Shown here piece after piece: positions 1 through 7,821 of a stretch of 19,348 nt of DNA. The stretch comes from Candidatus Segatella mututuai (GTDB lineage: Bacteria; Bacteroidota; Bacteroidia; Bacteroidales; Bacteroidaceae), in the NCBI GenBank assembly GCA_002439605.1, contig DJOI01000013.1, positions 1 to 19,348 on the forward strand. The letters run 5' to 3'. The notes under the pieces were generated by a model. It worked only from the letters and a program-made list of their open reading frames with translations. It made no database searches and had not been told where the DNA came from. The stretch's first letter is position 1. Each line of letters starts with the position of its first letter. Both the position numbers and the translations under genes were made by a program.

Positions 1-29
1 TTTGACAAAAGTACAATATTCTTGTCAAA
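1..29. repeat. Short inverted repeat at window edge
   Basis: TTTGACAA (1-8) and TTGTCAAA (22-29) are perfect 8-nt inverted arms around a 13-nt AT-rich spacer. It could be an operator or the end of a terminator for a gene lying left of the window. No T-run follows on the plus strand. The function is not determined. Confidence 0.35.
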
Positions 30-117
30 TGACCAAATAAATGGTAGAAAAACAATAAAAACAAGCAGATTTTGCCATAAAAAATGTTTTTCTCTTCGCA
101 GAATCGGATATTTACTT

Positions 118-125
118 TATCTTTG
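118..125 (+). promoter_or_regulatory. Putative -7 box before the efflux operon
   Basis: TATCTTTG fits the Bacteroidetes primary sigma -7 consensus TAnnTTTG and lies about 84 nt upstream of the first start codon at 209. No clear TTTG -33 box is present 19-21 nt upstream, so the promoter is only half supported. Confidence 0.4.
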
Positions 126-130
126 CAGGA

Positions 131-199
131 AGATAAGTTGCATCTCAGCCATGCTGTCAAGCAAGCTTATTGTTTGCATTCGACTTGCATTGTCTTCAC
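131..199 (+). repeat. Dispersed promoter-type repeat, copy A
   Basis: This stretch aligns with 17893-17960. Shared blocks in the same order are AGATAAG, TGCAyCTCAGC, AAGCAAGCTT, TGCATTCG and TTGCA followed by TCTT and a terminal CA. Copy A differs by small gaps and has TGTCTTCA where copy B has TATCTTTG, so its own -7 box is weakened. It ends about 10 nt before the start codon at 209. The repeat is probably one member of a genome-wide family, but only two clear copies are visible here. Confidence 0.7.
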
Positions 200-208
200 A
201 ATTATAAT

Positions 209-613
209 ATGAAACGACGACTATACATTTTTTCCATTTGGGTAGCCATGATGGGTATGTTCCTCTCGACGATGATGCTCCATCATCATCACTACGAGCG
301 TATCTGTATGGCTTTGGAGGTGTGTAGTCTGGATGGAAGTCTGAATGATGAGCATACAGAGCACCATGATACAGAGCACGATGGATGTCAGGTGAACCAG
401 ATGCACCATTTCTTAGTCAAGAACAAAGTGGCGAAGTCTACTGCCAGATTGGTTCTTGATGCCAGTCAGCAGACCTTTGTTCGTCCTGCTGATGTTCGTT
501 TCTTCTATCTTTCTGCCCGGGTGGCAACAGAGTGGGAGACTGCTACTTTGCTTTTGCCCGAAGAATCATGTTCGGCTCTCAGCAGGCGTGGTCCTCCTTT
601 ATTTTTCTCTTGA
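209..613 (+). CDS. Small His-rich membrane-anchored or exported protein of the metal-efflux operon
   Basis: The protein has 134 aa from the ATG at 209; an upstream in-frame ATG at 170 lies inside the repeat and would spoil the signal sequence. Residues 4-24 form a hydrophobic signal or anchor, immediately followed by HHHH (25-28). A second cluster of His, Asp and Glu spans about 48-67 (EHTEHHDTEHDGC). Such clusters suggest metal binding in the periplasm. Its position directly before the RND adaptor, pump and outer membrane factor supports a metal-handling role. It resembles the short uncharacterised proteins (possibly DUF6769) found beside RND pumps in Bacteroidales. That family assignment is from memory and uncertain, and no enzymatic motif is visible. 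Confidence 0.75.
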   Translation: MKRRLYIFSIWVAMMGMFLSTMMLHHHHYERICMALEVCSLDGSLNDEHTEHHDTEHDGCQVNQMHHFLVKNKVAKSTARLVLDASQQTFVRPADVRFFYLSARVATEWETATLLLPEESCSALSRRGPPLFFS

Positions 614-701
614 TTGGATTATTATAGACCCTTTTGTTGCCCTTGTAAGTTAAAATTTTTGAGGGCTTAAGGTAAAGTGTGTGTTGTGTGCAAGGCCTGG
701 A

Positions 702-721
702 GTATGCAAAAAGTTGCATAC
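702..721. promoter_or_regulatory. Perfect palindrome, candidate operator of the efflux operon
   Basis: GTATGCAA (702-709) and TTGCATAC (714-721) are perfect inverted 8-nt arms separated by AAAG. The palindrome sits 10 nt upstream of the -7 box at 732-739, so it overlaps the -33 region of the adaptor-gene promoter. That is a good position for a repressor or a MerR-like activator. No regulator gene is visible in the window. Confidence 0.5.
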
Positions 722-731
722 GGAACTTTTG

Positions 732-739
732 TAGCTTTG
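732..739 (+). promoter_or_regulatory. -7 box of the adaptor-pump-OMF genes
   Basis: TAGCTTTG matches TAnnTTTG, 27 nt before the adaptor start at 767. Upstream there is TTGCATACGG (714-723), similar to TTGCATTCGG in repeat copy B and TTGCATTCGA in copy A. The module therefore recurs at three places with 14-15 nt between the TTG and the -7 box. Confidence 0.55.
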
Positions 740-766
740 CAGCTAATAACTAAACAAGCAAGTGAA

Positions 767-1951
767 ATGATAAAAAGAATATTGATAGTAGTGGCAGCGA
801 CAGCTGTCGCCATTTTGGGCTTCATGCTTTGGCAAAAGTCACAAGCGGAGGATTCTCATGGCGAGCATGATCATGAGGAGCATGTGGATGTGGAGAACAT
901 ACTGTTGAACGACCGACAAATCAAGGCAGTCGATCTGAAGTGGGGAAATGTGGAAACACGTGAGCTTGATGCTACGATACAAGTTAACGGTTCTTTGGTG
1001 CTTCGTGCACAAAACGTCGGAATGGTGACTTCGCTGATGGGGGGCGTGGTAAAGAATATTTATGTAAAGGAAGGTCAGTATGTGGCAAAAGGACAAGTTG
1101 TGGCAACGGTGGAAAACACTGATGTCCTGTCGCTGCAGCGTGAATACTTTACCACTTATCAGGAGTGCAAGTCTGCCCGACAGGAGATGGAACGGCAGAA
1201 ACTGTTGGCCACCAATGGCGCAGGTGTGAAGAAAAATATGCAGACGGCGCGTAAGGACTATCTGGTGGCTCGTGCCAGTATGGTAGGTATTGCCCGTCAA
1301 TTGCATCAGGTAGGCATTTCTGCAGCATCGGTGGCCAAGGGGCATTTTACGCCAGTCTTCCCTTTGCGTGCTCCTGTAAGTGGAACGGTGAGCGAACTCA
1401 CAGCTTCGTTGGGAAGCTATGCCGACATGCAAACTCCTTTGATGAAGATAAACAACAACAAAGCGGTGGAATGTGACCTCAACGTGTTTGAGAGGGATAT
1501 AGACAAGATAAAAAATGGTAACCGGGTGTTCATCTCCCTTACCAATCAGCCTGGTGTGAAACTGACAGGCAGGGTGTATGGCATGAACGAAAGTTTCAAC
1601 AAAGGTACCAAGAGCGTGGCAGTGCATGTCAAACTCGATGCTGTACCAGGCGTCAAGCTTTTCGATGGCATGTATGTGTCGGGGCGGATAGCCACTGGCC
1701 GACAAACATGTTTTGCACTGCCCGATAAAGCTATTGTGAGTGCTGATGGCAAGCAGTATGTTTTTGCCTTGAACCATGAGCCCAAAAACGGAGAGTACAG
1801 CTTCTCGCGCCATGAGGTGACGACAGGTGTCAGCGCTGATGGTTATACAGAGGTGACGCTTTGCGAGCATATCAAGAAGGGACTGAAGATAGTTACCGAC
1901 AATGCTTTCTATCTGGCCTCGATGACAGGCGAGCATGGTGATGAACACTAA
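767..1951 (+). CDS. Efflux RND transporter periplasmic adaptor subunit (CusB/CzcB type, HlyD family)
   Basis: The protein has 394 aa. It bridges the inner-membrane RND pump and the outer membrane factor in a tripartite metal exporter. The ATG at 767 was chosen because it gives a clean N-terminal signal/anchor (residues 1-22) and follows the promoter at 732. A His cluster lies at 31-39 (HGEHDHEEH) and another at the extreme C-terminus (GEHGDEH); both are likely metal-binding tails. The middle shows the lipoyl half-motifs (VVKNIYVKEGQYVAKGQ, then LRAPVSGTVSEL) around an alpha-helical hairpin rich in Gln, Glu and Lys, followed by beta-barrel and membrane-proximal parts. This order is typical of the family. 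The pump gene begins 26 nt downstream, so the genes are surely co-transcribed. Confidence 0.93.
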   Translation: MIKRILIVVAATAVAILGFMLWQKSQAEDSHGEHDHEEHVDVENILLNDRQIKAVDLKWGNVETRELDATIQVNGSLVLRAQNVGMVTSLMGGVVKNIYVKEGQYVAKGQVVATVENTDVLSLQREYFTTYQECKSARQEMERQKLLATNGAGVKKNMQTARKDYLVARASMVGIARQLHQVGISAASVAKGHFTPVFPLRAPVSGTVSELTASLGSYADMQTPLMKINNNKAVECDLNVFERDIDKIKNGNRVFISLTNQPGVKLTGRVYGMNESFNKGTKSVAVHVKLDAVPGVKLFDGMYVSGRIATGRQTCFALPDKAIVSADGKQYVFALNHEPKNGEYSFSRHEVTTGVSADGYTEVTLCEHIKKGLKIVTDNAFYLASMTGEHGDEH

Positions 1952-1977
1952 ATGGGGTAAAACAAAAGCGCATCACT

Positions 1978-4900
1978 ATGTTTCAGAAACTTATTACTTA
2001 TTCGATACACCATAAGATGGTGGTCGGAATCCTCACGGTAGTTTTGGCTATATGGGGTATTTGGGCGTTGATACATCTTCCTTTTGATTCAACTCCCGAT
2101 ATTACCAACAACCAGGTGCAGATTATCACACAGGCACCTTCGCTTGGTGCCCAGGAAGTAGAGCAGTATATCACCAGTCCGATAGAGATGGCACTTGCTA
2201 ATATTCCCCGGCAGGAAGAACGAAGAAGTATTTCACGCAGTGGTTTGTCGGTAATAACGCTTGTCTTCGATGATGCAGCCGACATTTATTGGGCACGTTC
2301 GCAAATCAGTCAGGTGCTCGAGGCCGTAGTCAAAGAGTTGCCAGCTAATGCCGATACCGAATTGGGGCCTATAGCTACGGGCTTGGGTGAGATATTCCAT
2401 TATACGGTACGCCCCGAGAAAGGCTATGAGAATCGCTATACACTCACTCAGTTACGAACCATCCAAGACTGGATAGTACGCAAACAGTTGGCAGGAACGC
2501 CTGGTGTGGCTGAGGTTAGCGGATGGGGAGGTTACGTAAAGCAGTATGAAGTGGCGGTCAATACCAATCAACTGAATGCCAATGGCCTTACGATCAGCGA
2601 CTTGTTTGATGCCTTGAAGCGTAATAATGCTAATACAGGCGGAAGCTATATAGAGCAGAATTCCAATCAGTATTACATTCGTGGATTGGGTGTGGTGAAA
2701 TCGTTCGATGATATTGCCAACATCACAGTCAAGACGATAGGAGGCACTCCTGTAGGGATAAAGGACGTGGCAAAGGTGCAGGAAGGACACGCCACACGTT
2801 TCGGAGCTGTTACAAGAAACGGCGAGGGTGAAGTGGTGGCTGGAATAGCCATCATGCTGAAAGGGGAAAACTTTCAGCAGGTTATCAAAAACGTGAAGGA
2901 ACGTATCGCTCAGATACAGAAATCTTTGCCGGAAGGCGTGATAATAGAACCCTTTATTGATCGCACCAACTTGGTGAAGCGAGTGGAGGGAACCATTGCC
3001 CATAATTTGATAGCGGGCGGACTCATTGTCATCTTCGTTTTGGTCATCTTCTTGGGTAACTGGCGTGCCGGACTCGTAGTGGCGAGTGTTATTCCATTGA
3101 GTATGCTCTTTGCCTTTGCCTTGATGAAAGCTTTCGGTGTAGATGGCAACTTGATGAGTTTGGGAGCTATAGACTTCGGAATGATTGTCGATTCGGCAGT
3201 TATCATTGTCGAGGCTGTGGTGACCCATATCAACAGGGGCGAGTTCTCACAACCTGGTGTACGTGCTACTTATATAGCCAGACATACGGAAAGAGGAGGG
3301 TTTGCATTAACACAGGAAGAGATGGATGCAGAGGTTCATTATTCAGCCTCCCGTATCCGGCAGAGTGCTGCCTTCGGTGAAATAATCATCATGATAGTGT
3401 ATATTCCACTAATGACGCTTGTTGGAATCGAAGGTAAGATGTTCCGCCCCATGGCATTCACCGTTTTCTTTGCCATCTTGGGCGCCTTCATTCTATCGCT
3501 TACTTATGTTCCCATGGCAAGCAGCCTTTTCCTGAGCCGTAAGGTGCATACGAAAGCTTCGTTCTCCGACAGGATGATCAGCCAACTTCAGACTTGGTAT
3601 CGTCCCGTTTTGGAATGGGTGTTGCGCCGTCGCGAGGATGTGATTACCGTTGCCGTGTCGCTTTGTTGTGTAAGTGTGGTTGCGCTCAAGTTTCTGGGCG
3701 GCGAGTTTATCCCGAGTCTTGACGAGGGTGACTTTGCCGTGGAGATGAGTATGGCACAAGGTACATCGCTCTCTCAGATGGTGGAGACCTGCACAAAGGC
3801 AGAGAAACTCTTGAAGTCTGAATACCCAGAGGTAAAGCAGGTGGTGAGTCGTATAGGAAGTGCCGAGATTCCCACCGACCCGATGCCAGTGGAGCGGGCA
3901 GACATCATGGTGGCATTGAAGCCAAAGGCAGAATGGACTTCGGCCACGACCACTAATGAGCTGATGGAGAAGATGGAGGCTACGCTGAAGAATATTCCTG
4001 GTATGGAAGCGGAATTTTCGCAGCCCATACAGATGCGCAACAATGAGTTGCTTACGGGCATTAAGCAAGACGTGGCCATTAAGATTTTTGGCGATGACCT
4101 CAACAGTCTCATCCAGCAAGCTGAGAATGTGGGCAAGATGATTAGCAAGGTGAGAGGAGTTAGCGGAGTCATGGTGGAACAGGTGGCAGGTTTGCCACAG
4201 ATACAGGTAAGGTGCAACCATGGGCGCATGGCAGAGTATGGAGTCAGCGTGGACGATGTGAACCGGGTGCTCGAGACGGCTTTTGCTGGTGGAACAGCTG
4301 GAGTTGTGTTTGAGGGTGAGAGAAAGTTTGACATCGTGCTGCGACTCGATAAAGATGTGCGCAACATAGAGTCGTTGCAGACGCTTGCAATTCCTGTGAA
4401 TACAGGACAACAAGAAGGCTCGGCAGCTGTTACTGTTCCTTTGTGCCAGTTGGCTGATATTGTCTACGAGTCGGCTCCAGCCCAGGTCTCTCATGAGGAC
4501 GGAGCCCGTCGCATTTATGTGGGATTTAATGTGAAAGGACGTGATGTGCAGAGCACTGTCGATGAAATTCAGCGCTTACTCGATAGTAAGTTGCACTTGC
4601 CCGATGGTTATTATTATACCTATGGCGGCGAGTTCAAAAACTTGCAGAGTGCTGTTAACCGATTGATGATAGTTGTTCCTTTGGCACTTGTCATCATTCT
4701 TTTATTGCTATATGCCACGGTGAAGAGTATTCGCGAGTCACTCTTTGTATTCTCTGCCATTCCTTTTGCTGCCATAGGTGGAGTGTGGGCACTGTGGTTG
4801 CGCGACATGCCTTTCTCCATCTCGGCAGGGGTTGGCTTCATTGCTCTCTTTGGTGTGTCTGTGCTCAACGGCATAGTACTTATCGGACAAATGAACCAAA

Positions 4901-5193
4901 TGCAACGAGAAGGTGTGGCTGATGTGCAAAAGCGCATCATCGACAGTTGTATGATTCGTCTTCGCCCTGTGCTTATGACGGCATTGGTGGCTTCTATGGG
5001 CTTTCTGCCTATGGCACTCTCGCATGGCGATGGTGCCGAGGTGCAGCGTCCTTTGGCTACTGTTGTCATTGGTGGACTCATCACTTCGACATTGCTCACT
5101 CTCATAGTCCTGCCAGCCATCTATAAAATATTCACGAAGGAAAACAAAGAGCAAGAAGTGAGGAATGAGAAACTAATAATGAGGAATAAGTGA
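1978..5193 (+). CDS. CzcA/CusA-family heavy-metal efflux RND pump
   Basis: This is the inner-membrane proton/metal antiporter of the operon, 1071 aa and slightly longer than the usual 1020-1050. The N-terminal helix and the periplasmic start (LPFDSTPDITNNQVQI) are characteristic of heavy-metal RND pumps. The fourth transmembrane segment carries D399, D405 and E412 (DFGMIVDSAVIIVE). This pattern is like CzcA-type pumps for Co, Zn, Cd or Ni, whereas CusA-type Cu/Ag pumps lack these acids. The substrate is therefore more likely a divalent cation, although automatic annotation may say CusA. Two large periplasmic loops and two sets of hydrophobic helices are visible. The last roughly 12 residues (VRNEKLIMRNK) come from a low-complexity GTGAGGAAT-like repeat and look added. 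Confidence 0.95.
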   Translation: MFQKLITYSIHHKMVVGILTVVLAIWGIWALIHLPFDSTPDITNNQVQIITQAPSLGAQEVEQYITSPIEMALANIPRQEERRSISRSGLSVITLVFDDAADIYWARSQISQVLEAVVKELPANADTELGPIATGLGEIFHYTVRPEKGYENRYTLTQLRTIQDWIVRKQLAGTPGVAEVSGWGGYVKQYEVAVNTNQLNANGLTISDLFDALKRNNANTGGSYIEQNSNQYYIRGLGVVKSFDDIANITVKTIGGTPVGIKDVAKVQEGHATRFGAVTRNGEGEVVAGIAIMLKGENFQQVIKNVKERIAQIQKSLPEGVIIEPFIDRTNLVKRVEGTIAHNLIAGGLIVIFVLVIFLGNWRAGLVVASVIPLSMLFAFALMKAFGVDGNLMSLGAIDFGMIVDSAVIIVEAVVTHINRGEFSQPGVRATYIARHTERGGFALTQEEMDAEVHYSASRIRQSAAFGEIIIMIVYIPLMTLVGIEGKMFRPMAFTVFFAILGAFILSLTYVPMASSLFLSRKVHTKASFSDRMISQLQTWYRPVLEWVLRRREDVITVAVSLCCVSVVALKFLGGEFIPSLDEGDFAVEMSMAQGTSLSQMVETCTKAEKLLKSEYPEVKQVVSRIGSAEIPTDPMPVERADIMVALKPKAEWTSATTTNELMEKMEATLKNIPGMEAEFSQPIQMRNNELLTGIKQDVAIKIFGDDLNSLIQQAENVGKMISKVRGVSGVMVEQVAGLPQIQVRCNHGRMAEYGVSVDDVNRVLETAFAGGTAGVVFEGERKFDIVLRLDKDVRNIESLQTLAIPVNTGQQEGSAAVTVPLCQLADIVYESAPAQVSHEDGARRIYVGFNVKGRDVQSTVDEIQRLLDSKLHLPDGYYYTYGGEFKNLQSAVNRLMIVVPLALVIILLLLYATVKSIRESLFVFSAIPFAAIGGVWALWLRDMPFSISAGVGFIALFGVSVLNGIVLIGQMNQMQREGVADVQKRIIDSCMIRLRPVLMTALVASMGFLPMALSHGDGAEVQRPLATVVIGGLITSTLLTLIVLPAIYKIFTKENKEQEVRNEKLIMRNK

Positions 5194-5200
5194 GGAGTGA
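5158..5200 (+). repeat. Degenerate GTGAGGAATGAG repeat at the pump stop codon
   Basis: Three related units (GTGAGGAAT, ATGAGGAAT, GTGAGGAGT) occur in 43 nt across the stop codon of the pump gene. They encode its basic C-terminal tail and continue past the stop. It looks like low-complexity sequence that lengthened the reading frame. Confidence 0.45.
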
Positions 5201-5242
5201 AGATCTGGTCTCCTTATACCTTATTATATAAAAGAAAGAAAA

Positions 5243-6481
5243 ATGAAAAGAATGAATGCAATTATTTTAGGGCTCTGTGGTATATTTTTGTTGCCTCAGG
5301 TTGCCCAGTCGCAAACTCGGAAGGTGAGTCTGCAGGACTGTATCGATATAGCTGTGGCAAGAAATCCACAGATGCAGGCTGCCAACAAGGCTGTAGAACG
5401 TGCCAAGGCTTTGCAGGGGACGGCATGGGAAATAGACAAGACCGAACTTTCGCTATCGCAAGACCCAACGTCTGGCGGAAGTCCCGACAATGCTCTTTCC
5501 TTATCGCAAAGTGTCGAGTTTCCTACGTATTATATAGCGCGTCACAAACAGCTGAAGGCTGAGACACAAGCCGAGAGGAGCAAGGCTGTTGTTGTGCGAC
5601 AGTTGCTCGAGAACGAAGTCAAGACTGCTTATTATCAGGCTGTCTATTTGGCAGAACGGCTTCGTGTGCTTGAGAGCCAGGACAGCTTGTTGGCTCAGTA
5701 TCGCCAGCTGGCAGAGAAGCGGTACAAGGCTGGTGAAACACGTCAGTTGGAACTGCTTTCTGCGGAGCGCTTGCTACGTGAGAACAAGATGGAAGTATTG
5801 GCGGCACTTAATGAATTGGAGACAGCACAGCTCTTGCTATCGCGTCTTTTGGGTAGCAAGGAGACTGTGGAGCCCAAGGATGAGATATTGCTTCCGCTCG
5901 ACTGGCAGCAGACTTCCTATAACTACAGCCAAACTCCAGACGGGCAATATTCTCTTGACCGGCTGAATGCTTCCGACCAGGCAGTGCGCTTGGCTAAGAA
6001 TAGTTTTGTTCCATCACTCAGCCTTGCATTGCGCAACCAGCTTGTCATCAGCTCATGGGATCCATACAATCAGAATCGAAGGCGCTTTGAAGGTGGCAAC
6101 TTCATGGGTTTCGAGGTGGGTGTAGGAATTCCACTCTTTTATGGCGCTACCAGGGCCAAGGTGAAGGCTGCAAAGAAGAAACGCGAGATTGTTGCCTTGG
6201 AAATGAAGGAACAGGAGCAGGTGCGCCAGCAAGAGTATCTTTCAGCCTTGAGTCGTATGAATGCTGCTTATGCGAGGTATACTTACTATAATGAGGAAGG
6301 CAGACAAAGATCTGGCAAGATGGTAGAGCAAGGATTCTTGGCATACAGTCAGGGGGAAATTTCTTATTTGGAATATATGAATGTCCTGCAGGAACGCATC
6401 GACATGCGACTCAAGCGGGCTTCGGCCCTCAATGACTATAACCAAAGTGTCCTTGTGGTGGAAAAAATCTGTGGCAAATAG
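5243..6481 (+). CDS. TolC-family outer membrane factor (CusC/CzcC type)
   Basis: The protein has 412 aa and provides the outer membrane and periplasmic channel of the metal exporter. The ATG at 5243 gives a typical signal peptide (KRMN, then a hydrophobic core, ending near VAQSQ, about residue 24). The rest has the two OEP-type repeats: long Gln/Glu/Ala-rich helices, with the first beginning VSLQDCIDIAVARNPQM and the second after the GVGIPLFYGATRAKVKAAKK motif. That last motif is typical of OEP proteins just before the second helical pair. The gene starts 49 nt after the pump stop and is the last of the operon. No clear terminator follows. Confidence 0.92.
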   Translation: MKRMNAIILGLCGIFLLPQVAQSQTRKVSLQDCIDIAVARNPQMQAANKAVERAKALQGTAWEIDKTELSLSQDPTSGGSPDNALSLSQSVEFPTYYIARHKQLKAETQAERSKAVVVRQLLENEVKTAYYQAVYLAERLRVLESQDSLLAQYRQLAEKRYKAGETRQLELLSAERLLRENKMEVLAALNELETAQLLLSRLLGSKETVEPKDEILLPLDWQQTSYNYSQTPDGQYSLDRLNASDQAVRLAKNSFVPSLSLALRNQLVISSWDPYNQNRRRFEGGNFMGFEVGVGIPLFYGATRAKVKAAKKKREIVALEMKEQEQVRQQEYLSALSRMNAAYARYTYYNEEGRQRSGKMVEQGFLAYSQGEISYLEYMNVLQERIDMRLKRASALNDYNQSVLVVEKICGK

Positions 6482-6598
6482 TGAGGTTGCTTGCTCGTAA
6501 AGAGTGCTGCTATTTCTTTGATTGAGTGTTGTTTATCGTGCAAATATGTGGCGCTTATCGTTCAATATGATGAAAAATTCATGGAATTAAGATAAAAA

Positions 6599-6630
6599 TT
6601 TGGTTGTTACGAAATCTTTTATTATTTTTG
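6599..6630 (+). promoter_or_regulatory. galE promoter
   Basis: TTTG at 6599-6602 is followed by exactly 20 nt and then TATTTTTG at 6623-6630, a full match to the Bacteroidetes -33/-7 arrangement. The expected transcript starts near 6637, about 36 nt before the galE ATG. Confidence 0.75.
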
Positions 6631-6672
6631 CCATCAGAAAAGTTTTGAAAAATTCAGCAAAAAACAATAGTG

Positions 6673-7710
6673 ATGAAACAAACAATTTTGGTGACGGGTG
6701 GTACGGGGTTTATTGGAAGCCATACCACCGTGGAGTTGCAGCAGGCAGGCTACAACGTGGTGATAGTAGACAATCTGTCCAATTCTAAGATAGAAGTACT
6801 GGACGGTATTGAGAAGATAACAGGCGTGCGTCCTGCTTTCGAACAGGTAGACTTGCGCGATAAGGCAGCCACCGAGGCGGTGTTCCAGAAATACCCCGAT
6901 ATACAGGGTATCATTCATTTTGCTGCCAGCAAGGCAGTGGGGGAAAGTGTGCAGAAGCCTCTGTTGTATTATTATAATAATGTGGTGTCGCTCATCAACT
7001 TACTCGAACTCATGCCTAAGTACGACGTGAAGGGCATCATTTTCTCTTCTTCCTGCACGGTGTATGGACAGCCCAAGCCTGAGGATTTGCCAGTGACCGA
7101 AGACGCTCCTCACCAGAAAGCAACATCGCCTTATGGCAATACTAAGGAAATCAACGAGCAGATTATAGCAGACTATATCCATAGTGGAGCCAACGTGAAA
7201 AGTATCATACTGAGATATTTCAATCCGATAGGTGCTCATCCAAGTGCCGAGATTGGCGAACTTCCCAATGGAGTACCCAACAACCTCATTCCTTATGTCA
7301 CTCAGACAGCCATGGGCATCCGCAAGGAATTGACCATCTTCGGAAATGATTATAATACACCTGATGGTACCTGCATACGTGACTATATTTATGTGGTCGA
7401 CCTCGCCAAGGCTCATGTGGCAGCTATGGCTCGCGTGATCGACCAAGAAACAGAACCTATTGAATATTTCAATATTGGAACAGGTAAGGGCAACTCAACA
7501 CTTGAGATTGTGGAGACCTTTGAACGTGCCACAGGTGTAAAGCTCAATTGGAAGTATGGTCCTCGTCGTGAGGGTGACATCGAGAAGATATGGGGCGACT
7601 GCACCAAGGCAAACAAGGTGTTGGGTTGGAAGGCTGAAGCCAATCTCGATGATGTCCTCGCCTCTGCATGGAAATGGCAGCAAAAGTTAAGAGCTGATGG
7701 CATTATGTAA
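6673..7710 (+). CDS. galE: UDP-glucose 4-epimerase GalE
   Basis: The protein has 345 aa and interconverts UDP-glucose and UDP-galactose using bound NAD (Leloir pathway, sugar supply for surface glycans). It is an extended short-chain dehydrogenase. The NAD-binding GxxGxxG motif is at residues 9-15 (GGTGFIG). The catalytic Tyr154 and Lys158 are in YGNTK, preceded by the conserved Ser-rich strand FSSSCTVYG. The length matches the family. The ATG at 6673 was chosen over a GTG one codon upstream. It is a single-gene unit, with its own promoter upstream and a strong hairpin terminator downstream. Confidence 0.96.
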   Translation: MKQTILVTGGTGFIGSHTTVELQQAGYNVVIVDNLSNSKIEVLDGIEKITGVRPAFEQVDLRDKAATEAVFQKYPDIQGIIHFAASKAVGESVQKPLLYYYNNVVSLINLLELMPKYDVKGIIFSSSCTVYGQPKPEDLPVTEDAPHQKATSPYGNTKEINEQIIADYIHSGANVKSIILRYFNPIGAHPSAEIGELPNGVPNNLIPYVTQTAMGIRKELTIFGNDYNTPDGTCIRDYIYVVDLAKAHVAAMARVIDQETEPIEYFNIGTGKGNSTLEIVETFERATGVKLNWKYGPRREGDIEKIWGDCTKANKVLGWKAEANLDDVLASAWKWQQKLRADGIM

Positions 7711-7732
7711 TGCGCAAGCGTTAAATATTCTG

Positions 7733-7785
7733 AAAAGTGAGAACTTGGCCCGATGATACAGGTCATAGTTCTCACTTTTTTCTTA
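7733..7785 (+). terminator. Rho-independent terminator of galE
   Basis: A perfect 13-bp stem pairs AAAAGTGAGAACT (7733-7745) with AGTTCTCACTTTT (7767-7779), with a 21-nt loop and a T-run continuing to about 7781. The mirrored A and T tracts make it usable in both directions. Confidence 0.9.
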
Positions 7786-7791
7786 ATTTTG
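7784..7791 (+). promoter_or_regulatory. Putative -7 box for the envelope module
   Basis: TAATTTTG fits TAnnTTTG and directly follows the galE terminator, 30 nt before the ATG at 7822. No good -33 TTTG is visible at the usual spacing. Confidence 0.45.
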
Positions 7792-7821
7792 CAAAAAGAA
7801 TTATTTAAAAAATATACGTAT

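Noticed and set aside
22..207. 61-codon frame at the left edge
   Set aside because: It runs across the -7 box at 118-125 and repeat copy A, and has no family resemblance.
456..653. 65-codon frame overlapping the end of the His-rich gene
   Set aside because: It is the alternative frame of a better-supported gene and runs into non-coding sequence.
839..1948. 369-codon open frame on the minus strand
   Set aside because: It lies wholly opposite the adaptor gene, has His/Cys-rich shadow-type composition and no recognisable domain.
3493..4494. 333-codon open frame on the minus strand, and similar ones at 2452-3228 and 4620-5120
   Set aside because: They are antisense to the well-supported RND pump gene and show no motif or start context.
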